Shown in pieces: positions 1-9,108 of a stretch of 64,000 nt of DNA. The DNA is taken from contig NZ_KI669401.1 of NCBI RefSeq assembly GCF_000507765.1, forward strand, positions 1,104,597 through 1,168,596. The letters run 5' to 3'. This DNA comes from Streptococcus parasanguinis CC87K. GTDB taxonomy: Bacteria > Bacillota > Bacilli > Lactobacillales > Streptococcaceae. The stretch's first letter is position 1. Each line of letters starts with the position of its first letter. The translations under genes were made by a program, and so were the position numbers. The notes below the pieces were generated by a model. It saw only the letters and a program-made list of their open reading frames with translations, was not told where the DNA came from and searched no databases.

Positions 1-524
1 GCACCCAGTATGACCGTGAGGACAAACCAAGTGATGGTCGCTAGATCTGGTGATACCATCACCCGATTGACATAGTCTATCGATTTACCACGATCCAGTA
101 ACGACATGCGGTAACTGGCTGGATAGAACCACATCATAAGAATGGGTCCTGTCGTCGCAAAGGCAAAAATAACAAAAGACAAGGCATTTCGTAAATTCGA
201 GCGAAAACGACCACTTGAGGCGACCATCTCCGCAAAACTTCCGGCGATCAAGGCTGGAATAAAGGCCCCTGCACCATGACGCGAAAAGAGGAAGAAGGAT
301 CCGATCACGCAGCCAACTATAAAGATAGATCCAACTCCTTTTATTTTTTCTAGATAATAGCGGTAGATCGTCCCGCCAAACAGGGCTGAAAAGGCAGGAG
401 CATAAAACATATTTCCTTGATGATCGACCAGATTTCCAACTAAGACCCCCAGTCCAATCGCAAGAAAATAGAGGAAAATGAAGGCTCCAACTTGTTTTAT
501 TTGATTCACATTTATTCTATTCAT
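1..524 (-). CDS. MptD/Trep_Strep-family ECF transporter S component, partial
   Basis: Reading leftwards from an ATG at 524, the frame is open to the window edge (174 codons seen; the C-terminus is missing). The protein is hydrophobic with about five membrane spans and the patterns FYAPAFSALFGGTIYRYYLEK and RHGAGAFIPALIAGSFAEM, which I recognise as the MptD-type substrate-binding (S) membrane protein of energy-coupling-factor transporters. Such S components bind a small nutrient and borrow the EcfA/A'/T module; the ligand of this family is not established. It begins 13 bases after the metI stop on the same strand with no terminator between, so it is probably the last part of the sulfur amino-acid operon. 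Family assignment is from recalled motifs. Confidence 0.75.
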   Translation of the reverse strand, partial: MNRINVNQIKQVGAFIFLYFLAIGLGVLVGNLVDHQGNMFYAPAFSALFGGTIYRYYLEKIKGVGSIFIVGCVIGSFFLFSRHGAGAFIPALIAGSFAEMVASSGRFRSNLRNALSFVIFAFATTGPILMMWFYPASYRMSLLDRGKSIDYVNRVMVSPDLATITWFVLTVILG

Positions 525-536
525 TGGATACTGATC

Positions 537-1229
537 CTAACGGTGGCTAATTTTCTTCGAAAGGAAGTCCCCGATAAATTGGACCAGAACGATCAGAATC
601 AGGATCAATAAGGTCGCCACAAAGATGACATCATTGTTAAACATGTTTTTCCCGTAGTTGATGGCCAAGGTTCCTAATCCTCCAGCACCAACGGCACCTG
701 CCATGGCGGTTTCTCCAATCAAGGAAATGATGGTCACCGTTGTTACACGGATCAAATCAGGAAGCCCTTCACGAAGGTAGACACCAACAATATCCCAGAA
801 GGTTGCCCCACTTGCTTGTGCTGCTTCAATCACGCCTCCATCCAACTCGGACAAGACTACTTGGACTTGGCGGGCAAAGAATGGAAAGACTGCCAAAGAC
901 AGTGGAACAAGGGCCGCTGTAGGGCCGATGGTATTTTTCAAGAGCAAGTAGGTCAATGGATTAATAAAGGCCAACAAGATAATGAAAGGAATGGCGCGGA
1001 ACAAGGAAGTAATCTTATCCAAAATTTGGAAAACGATTCTATTTTCGATAACACCACCTGGACGGGTCAAGACTAACAAAAGCCCTGTCACCAAACCTAA
1101 AAATCCACCAATAATGAAGGAAATAACAGTCATGTAAAGAGTTAAGTAAATAGCGGTTCCCCATCCATACTGGCCAGACCACCCTAATTTATAGACATTT
1201 GGTAAATATGTTTGAATTAACTGGATCAT
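537..1229 (-). CDS. metI: Methionine ABC transporter permease
   Basis: A 230-residue inner-membrane permease with five to six membrane spans and the binding-protein-dependent transport signature ([13 protein letters not shown], about residues 135-147), which docks on the ATPase MetN. Together with MetN and MetQ it imports D/L-methionine (MUT family; called MetP in pneumococcus). Its ATG overlaps the metN stop codon by 4 bases, indicating translational coupling. Length is normal for the family. The likely regulation is through the MET-box at 6795-6811 upstream of the operon. Confidence 0.95.
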   Translation of the reverse strand: MIQLIQTYLPNVYKLGWSGQYGWGTAIYLTLYMTVISFIIGGFLGLVTGLLLVLTRPGGVIENRIVFQILDKITSLFRAIPFIILLAFINPLTYLLLKNTIGPTAALVPLSLAVFPFFARQVQVVLSELDGGVIEAAQASGATFWDIVGVYLREGLPDLIRVTTVTIISLIGETAMAGAVGAGGLGTLAINYGKNMFNNDVIFVATLLILILIVLVQFIGDFLSKKISHR

Positions 1230-2293
1230 GCTTTTCTCCCATCTTTCACAATAGTCACGGAAACTCCTGCATTTTCTAACTCAGCTTTGGCCGTTTCCAG
1301 ATTTTGAGTCTCACCTGATAAGATGACCACCAACTCTCCAACAGGCGTGTTATCAAGGATCTCGATGTTCCCAAATAAAATGTTGGCAGATACTTGGTAC
1401 TGTTTGTAAATATCATTGATGATGGCTGTATCTGTCACAGAACCTGCATACTTAAGATGCGCCAAAATCGAATCATCAGGCAAGTTCTTCACAATCGCTT
1501 GTTGATTGATTTTCACCATGGCTTCATCGATACCTGTTGCAACTGTGATAAAGTCTTGCGTCAAGGCATTTTTCGGATTCGAGAAGATATCTAAAACAGA
1601 CCCTTCTTCAATCAGTTCGCCATTTTGCATGACAGCTACCCGGTTGGCAATATCTTTGACAATTTGCATCTCATGGGTGATCAAGACAATGGTTAAACCA
1701 AGTTTTTTGTTCAATTCTTGCAACAAAGCTAGAATTTGTTTGGTCGTCTTTGGATCCAAGGCTGAAGTTGACTCATCTGAGATCAAAATTTTTGGATCGT
1801 TGGCAAGGGCACGCGCAATCGCTACCCGCTGCTTTTGTCCACCAGACAATTGGGCTGGGTAATTTTCTGCACGGTCAGCTAGACCAACCAAATCCAACAA
1901 TTTCGCCACTTTCTCATTCTTTTGTTCTTTGTTTAATTTAGAATGTTTAAGAGCAAAAGCCACATTTTCTGCGACAGTCATTTGGGCCATCAAGTTGAAG
2001 TGTTGGAAAATCATCCCGATATCCCGACGTTTCTCCCGAAGGGCAGCCGGTTTTAGGGTCACCTGATCTTGATAAATCACATCTCCATCAACAGTGATGG
2101 TTCCGGCACTAGGTACTTGCAAGAGATTGATCACCCGAACCAAGGTCGATTTCCCGGCTCCAGAATACCCTACAATCCCATAGATATCGCCTTCATTAAT
2201 ATGAATGGTCACATCTTTGACGGCTTGGATCTGACGTTTCTTTTGCTGGAAGGTCACATCAATGTGGTCCAGCTGAATCATTGCTTTACTCAT
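1226..2293 (-). CDS. metN: Methionine ABC transporter ATP-binding protein
   Basis: A 355-residue ABC ATPase with Walker [10 protein letters not shown] (about residues 42-50), signature LSGGQKQR, Walker B ILISDEST and the H-loop THEMQ, followed by a C-terminal NIL (ACT-like) domain from about residue 265 that in MetN proteins binds methionine and causes trans-inhibition. It energises MetI. The first ATG lies inside the end of the M20 peptidase gene (8-base overlap); the ribosome site GGAG is rather far from it, so the second Met (MIQLDHID, 2281) is an alternative start. The order metQ-M20-metN-metI is the standard streptococcal one. Confidence 0.95.
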   Translation of the reverse strand: MSKAMIQLDHIDVTFQQKKRQIQAVKDVTIHINEGDIYGIVGYSGAGKSTLVRVINLLQVPSAGTITVDGDVIYQDQVTLKPAALREKRRDIGMIFQHFNLMAQMTVAENVAFALKHSKLNKEQKNEKVAKLLDLVGLADRAENYPAQLSGGQKQRVAIARALANDPKILISDESTSALDPKTTKQILALLQELNKKLGLTIVLITHEMQIVKDIANRVAVMQNGELIEEGSVLDIFSNPKNALTQDFITVATGIDEAMVKINQQAIVKNLPDDSILAHLKYAGSVTDTAIINDIYKQYQVSANILFGNIEILDNTPVGELVVILSGETQNLETAKAELENAGVSVTIVKDGRKA

Positions 2294-3659
2294 AACTTGC
2301 TATTAACTCCTTTATCAATTCAATATGGGTGTAATAATCGGCGATTTTCACATTTTCGTCGCCCCCATGATCACGGCTATTGGCATTGCCAATTCCAAAG
2401 GCTGCCATCGGCACCTGCAAAGCCTCAAATACCGTATGCATGGGCCCTGTCCCCGCTGTTGTTGGAAGAACAGAAACTCCTTCTCTATAGAAATCTTTGG
2501 CCAGCCGAACGACATTTAAAATCGATGGGGCACTCATATCACTTCGGTAACTCATTTCACCGAGAGTATAGATCAATTCGACCTGATCATAGCCATTTTT
2601 CTTCAATTGTTGCTTGATCTTTTCTAAGACATCCTTGGGATCCAGTCCAGGAACCAAGCGCACCTCCATCTTGGCACGCGCCTCTGCCGGAAGAATCGTT
2701 TTAACACCTTGTCCTTGGTAACCAGAGCCAAAACCTTCAATATTCAGGGCTGGTTCAAAATAGAAACGGCGCAGGAATTCTTTTCGGTCTTCCTTCAAAA
2801 TTGGGAGGGTTAAACCATAGGTTTCCGCTACATCTTCTGGTCCTTTGTTGGCATATTGCTCGATCAAAGCTAGCTCGCGTTCATTGGGTTCTTGGATCTG
2901 ATCATAAATCCCATCCACCAAGATTCGGCCTTCTTTGTCACGAAGACTGGCGATAGCATTTAACAAATACCAAGAAGCAGAGTCTACCACACCGCCATAG
3001 CTGGAATGAATATCCACTTCTGCACTCTTCACCACCATATCAAAGGTGACGATCCCTTTGCTACCACCGGAAATTTCCAACTGACCCTGATTATTTCGGG
3101 TACCTTGTTCCCAGACTAGGAGGTCTGCCCCACGCAAGTGTTTCTTGTGTTTAGCTAAGTATTTATCCAAGTCCGTCGATGCAGACTCCTCTGCTCCTTC
3201 GATGATAAAGGTGATATTGACTGGCAAATCGCCACTTTCACGAATGTATTTTCGAAGAGCCGTGAGACGAGCCGTGATATGCCCCTTGTCATCATCAACC
3301 CCTCGACCGTACATGGTCCCATAATGAACTGATAAGGTAAAAGGATCTCCCGTCCAAGGTTGGTCTCCATCAGCTGGTACTGTATCATAGTGGTTATAAA
3401 AAATGATGGTTTTGGCTTCAGGATTTGGCGAGAAAAATTTGGCAATCACAAAAGGTGCTGTGTAGCTATCATCAACTTCGACTTTGGCTCCTGCAGCTGT
3501 AAAAATTTCCCCCAAATAGTTGGCTACTTCCTTGAGACCAACTTGTTGGGCAAAGATGGATTTTTTTGAAATCAAGGTTCGCAACACTTCAAAATAATGT
3601 TGTGCGACCTCATCATTTTCAAATTTACGGATTTGTTCCGCTTCTGTTGCAAAAGGCAT
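2286..3659 (-). CDS. M20 family metallopeptidase of the methionine operon
   Basis: A 457-residue zinc peptidase of the M20 dipeptidase/ArgE/DapE group. Visible motifs are NHYDTVPA (first zinc ligand His, catalytic Asp), GRGVDDDKG (bridging Asp), EGAEES (catalytic Glu and zinc Glu), and a C-terminal [13 protein letters not shown] carrying the last zinc His. It should be cytoplasmic, with no signal sequence. It sits between metQ and metN, as in pneumococcus, and most likely hydrolyses imported methionine-containing peptides or N-acyl amino acids; the substrate is inferred from context. Ribosome site AGGAGG lies 6 bases before the ATG. Confidence 0.9.
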   Translation of the reverse strand: MPFATEAEQIRKFENDEVAQHYFEVLRTLISKKSIFAQQVGLKEVANYLGEIFTAAGAKVEVDDSYTAPFVIAKFFSPNPEAKTIIFYNHYDTVPADGDQPWTGDPFTLSVHYGTMYGRGVDDDKGHITARLTALRKYIRESGDLPVNITFIIEGAEESASTDLDKYLAKHKKHLRGADLLVWEQGTRNNQGQLEISGGSKGIVTFDMVVKSAEVDIHSSYGGVVDSASWYLLNAIASLRDKEGRILVDGIYDQIQEPNERELALIEQYANKGPEDVAETYGLTLPILKEDRKEFLRRFYFEPALNIEGFGSGYQGQGVKTILPAEARAKMEVRLVPGLDPKDVLEKIKQQLKKNGYDQVELIYTLGEMSYRSDMSAPSILNVVRLAKDFYREGVSVLPTTAGTGPMHTVFEALQVPMAAFGIGNANSRDHGGDENVKIADYYTHIELIKELIASYE

Positions 3660-3731
3660 GCATTCCTCCTAATACACGATAAGAGGTAGAGAATTGCTTC
3701 TCCACCTCCTTCATACACTTGAGATCAAATC

Positions 3732-4595
3732 TTAGAAGACTGGTTGGTCCATTCCTTCTGAAGATTCTTCGATCACTTTCTTCACATTGTCTTTGTGATA
3801 GGCTTTGATGATTTCTTTGATTGCTTTTGCTTTATCAGATTTTTCCCAATCTTTCTTAGCAGCGATCACGTTGTACCATTGTTTTGAGTTGTTGTCTTTC
3901 TTTTCAACATAGATAGCTTTTTTGAAATCAACGCCTGCTTCACGAACGAAGGTATTGTTGATGACTGCAGCATCTACTGATGGAAGAGCAGATGGTGTTT
4001 GTGAAGCATCCAATTCAGAAATCTTCAAATCTTTTGGATTTTCTTTGATGTTTGACACGTTTGCCAATTGACCATCTTTGGTATCCAATTTAATCAAACC
4101 AGCTGATTGCAAGACATACAAGGCACGGCTTTCATTTGTTGGGTCATTTGGTACAGCGATTGTTCCACCTTTAGGAATTTCTTTAATTGAAGTGTATTTG
4201 TTTTTACCGTTTTCTGTACCAGAGTAAAGACGGATTGGAGCGATGTACGTATCTGCTACTGCAACAAGGGCATTGTCGTTTTTAGAGTTCCAGTTATCAA
4301 GGAAGTTGTAGTGTTGGAAAGCATTGATATCCACGCTACCATCTTTTACAGCCACGTTTGGTTGTGAGTAGTCTGTAAATTGAGTGAATTCCAATTTGAT
4401 TCCTGTTTTAGCGTCATCCAAGTTCTTTTGAACTTGATCCCAACGAGCTTTTTCAGTATCGCTCAAAGTCATGACACCTACTTTTACAGTTGTTTCACCA
4501 TCTTTGCTAGATGATTTTGAAGAACCACATGCTGCAAGAGCAAATGTTGCAATAGCTGCAAGAGCTGTTAAACCAAGAATTTTTTTCAATTTCAT
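3732..4595 (-). CDS. metQ: Methionine-binding lipoprotein MetQ
   Basis: A 287-residue NlpA/MetQ lipoprotein: signal peptide with lipobox LAAC (Cys about residue 22), Ser/Lys-rich linker, then the two-lobed binding domain with VKVGVMTLSD, DGSVDINAFQHYNFLD, IPNDPTN-like AVPNDPTNESRAL and SALPSVDAAVINNTF, all typical of MetQ. It is anchored outside the membrane and hands methionine to MetNI. A clear AAGGAG ribosome site precedes the ATG. It follows the gshT-like gene by 24 bases and precedes the M20 peptidase gene. Confidence 0.95.
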   Translation of the reverse strand: MKLKKILGLTALAAIATFALAACGSSKSSSKDGETTVKVGVMTLSDTEKARWDQVQKNLDDAKTGIKLEFTQFTDYSQPNVAVKDGSVDINAFQHYNFLDNWNSKNDNALVAVADTYIAPIRLYSGTENGKNKYTSIKEIPKGGTIAVPNDPTNESRALYVLQSAGLIKLDTKDGQLANVSNIKENPKDLKISELDASQTPSALPSVDAAVINNTFVREAGVDFKKAIYVEKKDNNSKQWYNVIAAKKDWEKSDKAKAIKEIIKAYHKDNVKKVIEESSEGMDQPVF

Positions 4596-4619
4596 TTTGA
4601 AGTCTCCTTTAATTATATA

Positions 4620-5447
4620 TTATTCTTTAATATCTTTTGCTTCTGGTAGATAAACTCCACCAAAGTATTTTTTAGACAGTTTTTCAAGGGTTCCATTGTC
4701 ATAGAGTTCCTTGATACGTTTGTTGACAAATTTTTGAAGGTCTTTATCTTCTTTTGCAATAATTGGATACACATAAGGTTGTTGGTCGCTTGGAAGCTCG
4801 ATAACCTTCAAGTTGTCATAGCCTTGATCACGAATGATAGTATCTACTGAGATCCGTTCGAAGATCTTGTAATCTGTACGACCATCCGCTAGATTAGCCA
4901 TGATGGTTTGAATCGTTCCATCTGTGTATTGCAAGTCGGTTGGTTTATCTGAATGTTTTTTATTGTAATCTTCTAATTGTTTAGCAGTAGATGTTCCTTG
5001 AACAACTTCTGTTTTCTTGCCACCAATGTCATCCAAAGATTTAATAGAAGAATCTTTTGGTACGACCAATACTAGTGGATTACGAGCATATGGATTTGGA
5101 TAGAGGTATTTTTCTTCCCGCTCTTTTGAGTAGCTGATGTTGTTGGCACCGATTTGGAAACGGTCACTATCTAAGCCAGCAAAGACTGAAGACCACTCTG
5201 TCTTGTTAAAGTTCACTTCGTATTTGTCTGAACCTTTAAAGATTTCACGCAATACTTCGATTTCATAACCAGTTAGCTTGCCGTCTTTTTCTTCATAAGA
5301 GAAGGGTTTGGTTGTTCCAACAGTCCCAACTTCAATGGTTTTCTTCCCACTGGCTGATTTGCCAGATGAACATGCTACTAAAGCACTGGTTGCAAGGACT
5401 GCAACTAATCCTAAAGCAGAATACTTAATCACTTTTTTTAGATTCAT
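4620..5447 (-). CDS. gshT: Amino-acid/glutathione ABC substrate-binding lipoprotein (GshT-like)
   Basis: A 275-residue extracellular solute-binding protein of family 3 with lipobox LVAC at about residue 26 and the ligand-site pattern [25 protein letters not shown]. No permease or ATPase for it is present nearby. By position (directly before metQ) and sequence style it matches the pneumococcal protein that binds glutathione and feeds the TcyBC cystine permease; this identity is from memory. If right, it supplies cysteine sulfur as glutathione or cystine. Ribosome site AAGGAGATCCT-ATG is clear. Confidence 0.7.
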   Translation of the reverse strand: MNLKKVIKYSALGLVAVLATSALVACSSGKSASGKKTIEVGTVGTTKPFSYEEKDGKLTGYEIEVLREIFKGSDKYEVNFNKTEWSSVFAGLDSDRFQIGANNISYSKEREEKYLYPNPYARNPLVLVVPKDSSIKSLDDIGGKKTEVVQGTSTAKQLEDYNKKHSDKPTDLQYTDGTIQTIMANLADGRTDYKIFERISVDTIIRDQGYDNLKVIELPSDQQPYVYPIIAKEDKDLQKFVNKRIKELYDNGTLEKLSKKYFGGVYLPEAKDIKE

Positions 5448-5573
5448 AGGATCTCCTTATTCGTTTCAGGCACATAAAACGCCATTTTAAAAGTATTTTT
5501 TTATTTTACCAGAAAAGCATTCACTTGCCTAATATATATTTTTTATGGAGGTGATAGTTTTTCTTTATCACAC

Positions 5574-6713
5574 TTATTTTTCTTTAAAATACCGCAATAA
5601 AGCTTGCGCATTTTCAACATAATAGGGAACCGACACCTGAAAGGCTGCATCATCGATGGTCATGTGATCATGATGGAGGTCTGGCGCATCCGGTTCTCCA
5701 TTTGAACCGATAAAGGCAAAGACTCCAGGAATTCGCTCTTGGTAAAAGGCGAAGTCTTCTCCAGCTGTAGAAGGATTCGCTGGGATCACTTCAGCCAAAC
5801 CTTGTGAAGCTTCCCAAACGACTTTGGTCAATTCCTCATCATTAAAGGTAACAGGCGGGGTCACTCCCCACTCAAAAGCCACATCCACTTCCAGGCTTTT
5901 TGCTATATGACGAATGATCGAAATGAAATGTTCCTTCAACTCTCTTTGCACACTCGGATTAAAGGAGCGAATCGTTCCTTCAAAATAGCCTGATTTTGGG
6001 AGTACATTCCAGGTTGAACCCACATTTAGATGCGTAATCGATAAAACAGCTGTTTCAAAGGGAGAAATGGTCCGTGAAATTAATAATTGTACATTCTGAA
6101 CCATGGTTGTGACGGCTGTTACCGTATCAACTCCCAAATCCGGTCTCGCAGCATGGCTACTAACCCCTGTTACAGTGACCTTAAATTTCTCTACCCCTGC
6201 CATCATAGCTCCAGCATTCAAAGCAAGTTGTCCTGCTTTTAGCTGAGGCATATTATGAAATCCAATAATTCCTTGAACATCCTCCAACAGTCCTGTTGCT
6301 AGAACGTCAGAAGCACCTTCTGAAATTTCTTCTGCCGGTTGAAAGATCAAGCGTATTGTTCCTTCCAGCTGGTCTTCTTTTTCCTTGAGAAGAGCTGCTG
6401 CTCCTAGAAGACTGGTTTGATGAAAATCGTGACCACAAGCATGCATGACACCTGGATGTTGACTTTGGTAGGGCAGATTTGTTTGTTCCAAAATTGGAAG
6501 GGCATCGATATCTGCACGTAGCGCCACCACTGGTTTACCAGATCCAATTTCTGCAATCAGACCAGTTTTTAATCCACTCTCTAAAATACGAATCCCCAAC
6601 TCTTCCAAACGTTCCCTTAGAAAGGCGGTTGTCTGGTATTCTTGACCAGACAATTCAGGGTGTTGGTGGATATAGTGGCGAATCTCTGCTAACTCTTCAT
6701 AAGAAAAAGACAC
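5574..6713 (-). CDS. M20D amidohydrolase (hippurate/N-acyl amino acid hydrolase type)
   Basis: A 379-residue cytoplasmic metal-dependent amidohydrolase. The M20D motifs are ALRADIDALP, MHACGHDFH (zinc ligands), PAEEISEGA and a final LHHDHM. Family members remove acyl groups from N-acyl amino acids; the context of methionine and glutathione transport suggests salvage of N-acyl sulfur amino acids, which is inference. The start is a GTG, 10 bases after AAAGGAG; no better in-frame ATG is available. It is the first gene after the MET-box and promoter at 6744-6811, so it heads the operon. Confidence 0.9.
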   Translation of the reverse strand: MSFSYEELAEIRHYIHQHPELSGQEYQTTAFLRERLEELGIRILESGLKTGLIAEIGSGKPVVALRADIDALPILEQTNLPYQSQHPGVMHACGHDFHQTSLLGAAALLKEKEDQLEGTIRLIFQPAEEISEGASDVLATGLLEDVQGIIGFHNMPQLKAGQLALNAGAMMAGVEKFKVTVTGVSSHAARPDLGVDTVTAVTTMVQNVQLLISRTISPFETAVLSITHLNVGSTWNVLPKSGYFEGTIRSFNPSVQRELKEHFISIIRHIAKSLEVDVAFEWGVTPPVTFNDEELTKVVWEASQGLAEVIPANPSTAGEDFAFYQERIPGVFAFIGSNGEPDAPDLHHDHMTIDDAAFQVSVPYYVENAQALLRYFKEK

Positions 6714-6743
6714 GAGCCTTCATCTCCTTTCAAACTTAAAATT

Positions 6744-6773
6744 ATTTTATCACTAATAGGTGTTTCCGTCTAA
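6744..6773 (-). promoter_or_regulatory. Promoter of the sulfur amino-acid operon
   Basis: Read on the minus strand: -35 TTAGAC (6768-6773), 18-base spacer, extended -10 TGATAAAAT (hexamer at 6744-6749), 31 bases before the GTG start of the amidohydrolase. The MET-box lies 21 bases further upstream, where a LysR-type activator would bind. Confidence 0.6.
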
Positions 6774-6794
6774 TTCTTGTTTCTTGGGTTTTGA

Positions 6795-6811
6795 TATAGT
6801 TTCAAACTATA
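6795..6811 (-). promoter_or_regulatory. MET-box (MtaR/MetR-type operator)
   Basis: TATAGTTTCAAACTATA is a perfect 17-base palindrome matching the published streptococcal MET-box consensus TATAGTTTnAAACTATA as I recall it. This site is the binding target of the LysR-family methionine regulator in Streptococcaceae. It lies about 80 bases upstream of the operon that carries metQNI. Confidence 0.9.
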
Positions 6812-6813
6812 GA

Positions 6814-6850
6814 CAAAAAACACTCCTAGATTTCTGTCCTAGGAGTGTCT
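6814..6850 (-). terminator. Intrinsic terminator of the lipoprotein gene
   Basis: A perfect 10-base-pair stem ACACTCCTAG / CTAGGAGTGT (6820-6829 and 6839-6848) followed on the minus strand by a run of six U, 10 bases after the lipoprotein stop codon. It ends directly beside the MET-box. Confidence 0.9.
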
Positions 6851-6859
6851 TCTTCATGA

Positions 6860-7948
6860 TTAAGAAAGATTTCCCTCGAATTTTTCCATAAAGCTATCAC
6901 TATTATAGGCTTTTTCTACTTCCCATTTGCCATCTTTCTTAACAAAGGTCAACTGGTAGTCGTATCGATCCGGCGTCGTTAAAGGACGATCTGCCAGAGA
7001 AGCCATCATTTCTTCTCTATAGGCCTTGTTTTGAGCCTGATTCGCTTCGATGATCCCTGGGTAGTCTTTACGATGTTCTTGATAGAAGGTCTGCATGTGG
7101 TTTAAGATCGTCTTTTCCATGCTGACAGTCTCAGGATTCAAGCTAATGACCACCTTGTCCGGGAGGTATTGTTTAACCTTATAGGTTAATTTCGCGCGCT
7201 TAGCATTTTCCTTTTCATAAGCATCGATAAACTGGGTCACTTCTTCTTCTGAGAATTGGTAATCGTGTAGTTTGCGAGTAAAATCAGCCGCAAATTTCGC
7301 ACGGAAATCACTGGCTTCCTTTTTCAAATCAGTTCCCAAAACAAAAGCATCATCCTTTTTGACCTTTCGTTGGCCACTAAAGTAAACTTGATTGATGTAT
7401 TCATCAGCTAGAAGGGTGGAAGCTTCCACCTTGTCCTCATACTGAGAAGAATCCACCGCAAATTTTAGAGGCTTCGTTTTTTTATCAGAGCTATAGGTTT
7501 TTCGTTCATACCGCACTTCGTATTTTTTGCCTTTTTCGACTGGGAAGACAATATAGCCGGTTAATTTTTTATCCTGGGCCAACTGATCACTCTTGAGCAA
7601 TTGGAAGGCTTCCGTTTGGTCATAAATTCCTGACTGCAATTTGACCTTGTTATTCTCCGCATCGTAAATGGTGATATCTGAATCTGACACGTTAATAGAT
7701 TCTTTAGCAACATTCTTAAATTCTAATTGAAGGGCCAAATAAGTGCCGTTTTCTGAGTCATTGAGGACAGGCGGTTTGATGTATTGCCCTCCTTTTAGGC
7801 TCAGCTCTACTTGACCGTCAGATGCAGAGCTTTTCGCTGCTTTTTCTGTCTTTGCTTGCTGCGAATTTGTCTTTTGAGCACTGATTCCACAAGCCGCTAA
7901 ACTCAAGGTCGCTACAGCAAATAGGGTCCATTTAAAAATCTTTTTCAT
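6860..7948 (-). CDS. Putative lipoprotein, DUF5105-like
   Basis: A 362-residue secreted lipoprotein: signal peptide MKKIFKWTLFAVATLSLAAC with lipobox LAAC, a Lys/Ser/Gln linker, then an immunoglobulin-like beta domain (about residues 50-165, pattern ALQLEFKNVAKESINVSD) resembling DUF4352/DUF5105, and an alpha-helical C-terminal half. The function is unknown. The longer frame reaching 8071 has an unlikely N-terminus; AAGGAG six bases before 7948 and the signal peptide fix this start. It is monocistronic, between the EamA gene and the MET-box. Confidence 0.8.
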   Translation of the reverse strand: MKKIFKWTLFAVATLSLAACGISAQKTNSQQAKTEKAAKSSASDGQVELSLKGGQYIKPPVLNDSENGTYLALQLEFKNVAKESINVSDSDITIYDAENNKVKLQSGIYDQTEAFQLLKSDQLAQDKKLTGYIVFPVEKGKKYEVRYERKTYSSDKKTKPLKFAVDSSQYEDKVEASTLLADEYINQVYFSGQRKVKKDDAFVLGTDLKKEASDFRAKFAADFTRKLHDYQFSEEEVTQFIDAYEKENAKRAKLTYKVKQYLPDKVVISLNPETVSMEKTILNHMQTFYQEHRKDYPGIIEANQAQNKAYREEMMASLADRPLTTPDRYDYQLTFVKKDGKWEVEKAYNSDSFMEKFEGNLS

Positions 7949-8021
7949 CCTCATCTCCTTAAAAAAGTTTTGTTCTATTTTAACATCTTTTTCTAGCGAT
8001 GTATACGCTATATAGTGATAA

Positions 8022-8040
8022 CTCTCCCTCAGAGGGCGAG
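8022..8040. repeat. Short palindrome upstream of the lipoprotein gene
   Basis: CTCTCCCTCAGAGGGCGAG is an inverted repeat with one mismatch, 74 bases upstream of the lipoprotein start. It could be an operator or a residual hairpin of the EamA 3' end; nothing else supports a role. Confidence 0.35.
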
Positions 8041-8045
8041 GATTA

Positions 8046-8076
8046 CAAAAAGGCCAAGACCTTCGTCTCAACCTTT
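8046..8076 (-). terminator. Intrinsic terminator of the EamA gene
   Basis: An 11-base-pair stem including three G-U pairs (8050-8060 with 8065-8075), tetraloop, and a U-run on the minus strand (the plus strand reads AAAA before the stem). It lies 27 bases after the EamA stop codon. Confidence 0.75.
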
Positions 8077-8102
8077 TAACTAAAATATGATTGGTTTTGG
8101 TT

Positions 8103-9014
8103 TTACAAGATTCCTTTTTCTTTTTGAATCATGAGATCCTTGAGGGAAATCAAGAGGACCGCAAAGAGGATCATAGCCATTCCGATAAAATCAATGGCAA
8201 AGAAATGTTCATTCATAATGATAAAAGAAAAGAAAACTGCTGAAATAGGTTCCATAGCTGCAAGAAGACTTCCTTTAACTGCACCGATCAGACTCGTTCC
8301 TTTCAAAAAGACAGTATAGGCAAATATGGTCCCAATCACCACCAAGCCAACTAAGCCCATCAGATTGTCCATGCTATATTGGCCATGAAAGAGTCTTCTT
8401 CCTGTGAAGGGAATCATCACAAGTCCTGGAATGAGCATACCGATACCAATCACCAACATACTTCCCCATTTTTGAATTAATTGAATCGGCAGAATAATGT
8501 AGAGGGCATAGGCAAAGGCAGAAACCAGTCCCCAAACTAGTCCTTTAGGAGTGATGGCTAATTGATTTAGTTGACCATGGGTTGCAATGAGAAAGGTCCC
8601 TGCGATCGCTAAGACCATGGAAATGACCTCAGATACTGTCGGAGCTACTCGGTCCTTAACACAAGAATAGGCCAAAACTACAATGGGACAGAGATATTGA
8701 AAAACAGTTGCCGTACCTGCATTAGTCGCATCAATCGCTTCTAGATAAGTCAATTGGGTCATTAACAACCCTAAAAAAGCAAATAAGAGCAAGGGAAGGT
8801 AGGACGAGCGGTCTCTTAGAAAGGCCTTTACTTTTTCCTGGTCTGCTAGATAAGCAAGAAGCAGCAGCACAGCCCCTGAAAACACTAAACGAATCGTTGT
8901 CAAACCAATTGCTGTAAATCCATGAGCCAGTAGGTACTGGCCACAGGCTCCTGACAAGCCCCAAGCGATCCCAGCGATCAAGGTCATGAGTGTTCCTTTC
9001 ATCGTCTTTGACAT
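8103..9014 (-). CDS. EamA/DMT family membrane transporter
   Basis: A 303-residue protein with ten predicted membrane helices arranged as two EamA repeats (about residues 8-140 and 155-290), characteristic of drug/metabolite exporters; repeat ends show TAVFQYLCPIVV and LLAAMEPISAVFF. The substrate is unknown; relatives export amino acids or other metabolites. Ribosome site GGAGGGGACT precedes the ATG. It stands alone, with its own terminator at 8046-8076. Confidence 0.9.
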   Translation of the reverse strand: MSKTMKGTLMTLIAGIAWGLSGACGQYLLAHGFTAIGLTTIRLVFSGAVLLLLAYLADQEKVKAFLRDRSSYLPLLLFAFLGLLMTQLTYLEAIDATNAGTATVFQYLCPIVVLAYSCVKDRVAPTVSEVISMVLAIAGTFLIATHGQLNQLAITPKGLVWGLVSAFAYALYIILPIQLIQKWGSMLVIGIGMLIPGLVMIPFTGRRLFHGQYSMDNLMGLVGLVVIGTIFAYTVFLKGTSLIGAVKGSLLAAMEPISAVFFSFIIMNEHFFAIDFIGMAMILFAVLLISLKDLMIQKEKGIL

Positions 9015-9053
9015 AGTCCCCTCCTAAATCTGTTCCTTACTTTTATTGTATCA

Positions 9054-9081
9054 TAAAAGGCCGAAACGAAACGTTTCAGCC
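9054..9081 (-). terminator. Intrinsic terminator of the butanediol dehydrogenase gene
   Basis: A 9-base-pair stem (9059-9067 with 9073-9081, one G-U pair), loop of five, then UUUU on the minus strand. It lies 28 bases after the bdh stop codon. Confidence 0.8.
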
Positions 9082-9108
9082 TCATATATTTCATATAAAT
9101 TTATTCGC

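Noticed and set aside
2069-2617. 182-codon plus-strand frame spanning metN and the M20 gene
   Set aside because: Overlaps two confident genes on the other strand; composition not protein-like.
6714-6860. SAM or T-box riboswitch before the methionine operon
   Set aside because: The interval is short, holds a promoter, a MET-box and the neighbour's terminator, and shows no leader structure; control is by a protein operator.
6860-8071. Longer 403-residue version of the lipoprotein
   Set aside because: The extra 41 residues precede a complete lipoprotein signal peptide and include the terminator-proximal palindrome; AAGGAG is placed for the start at 7948.
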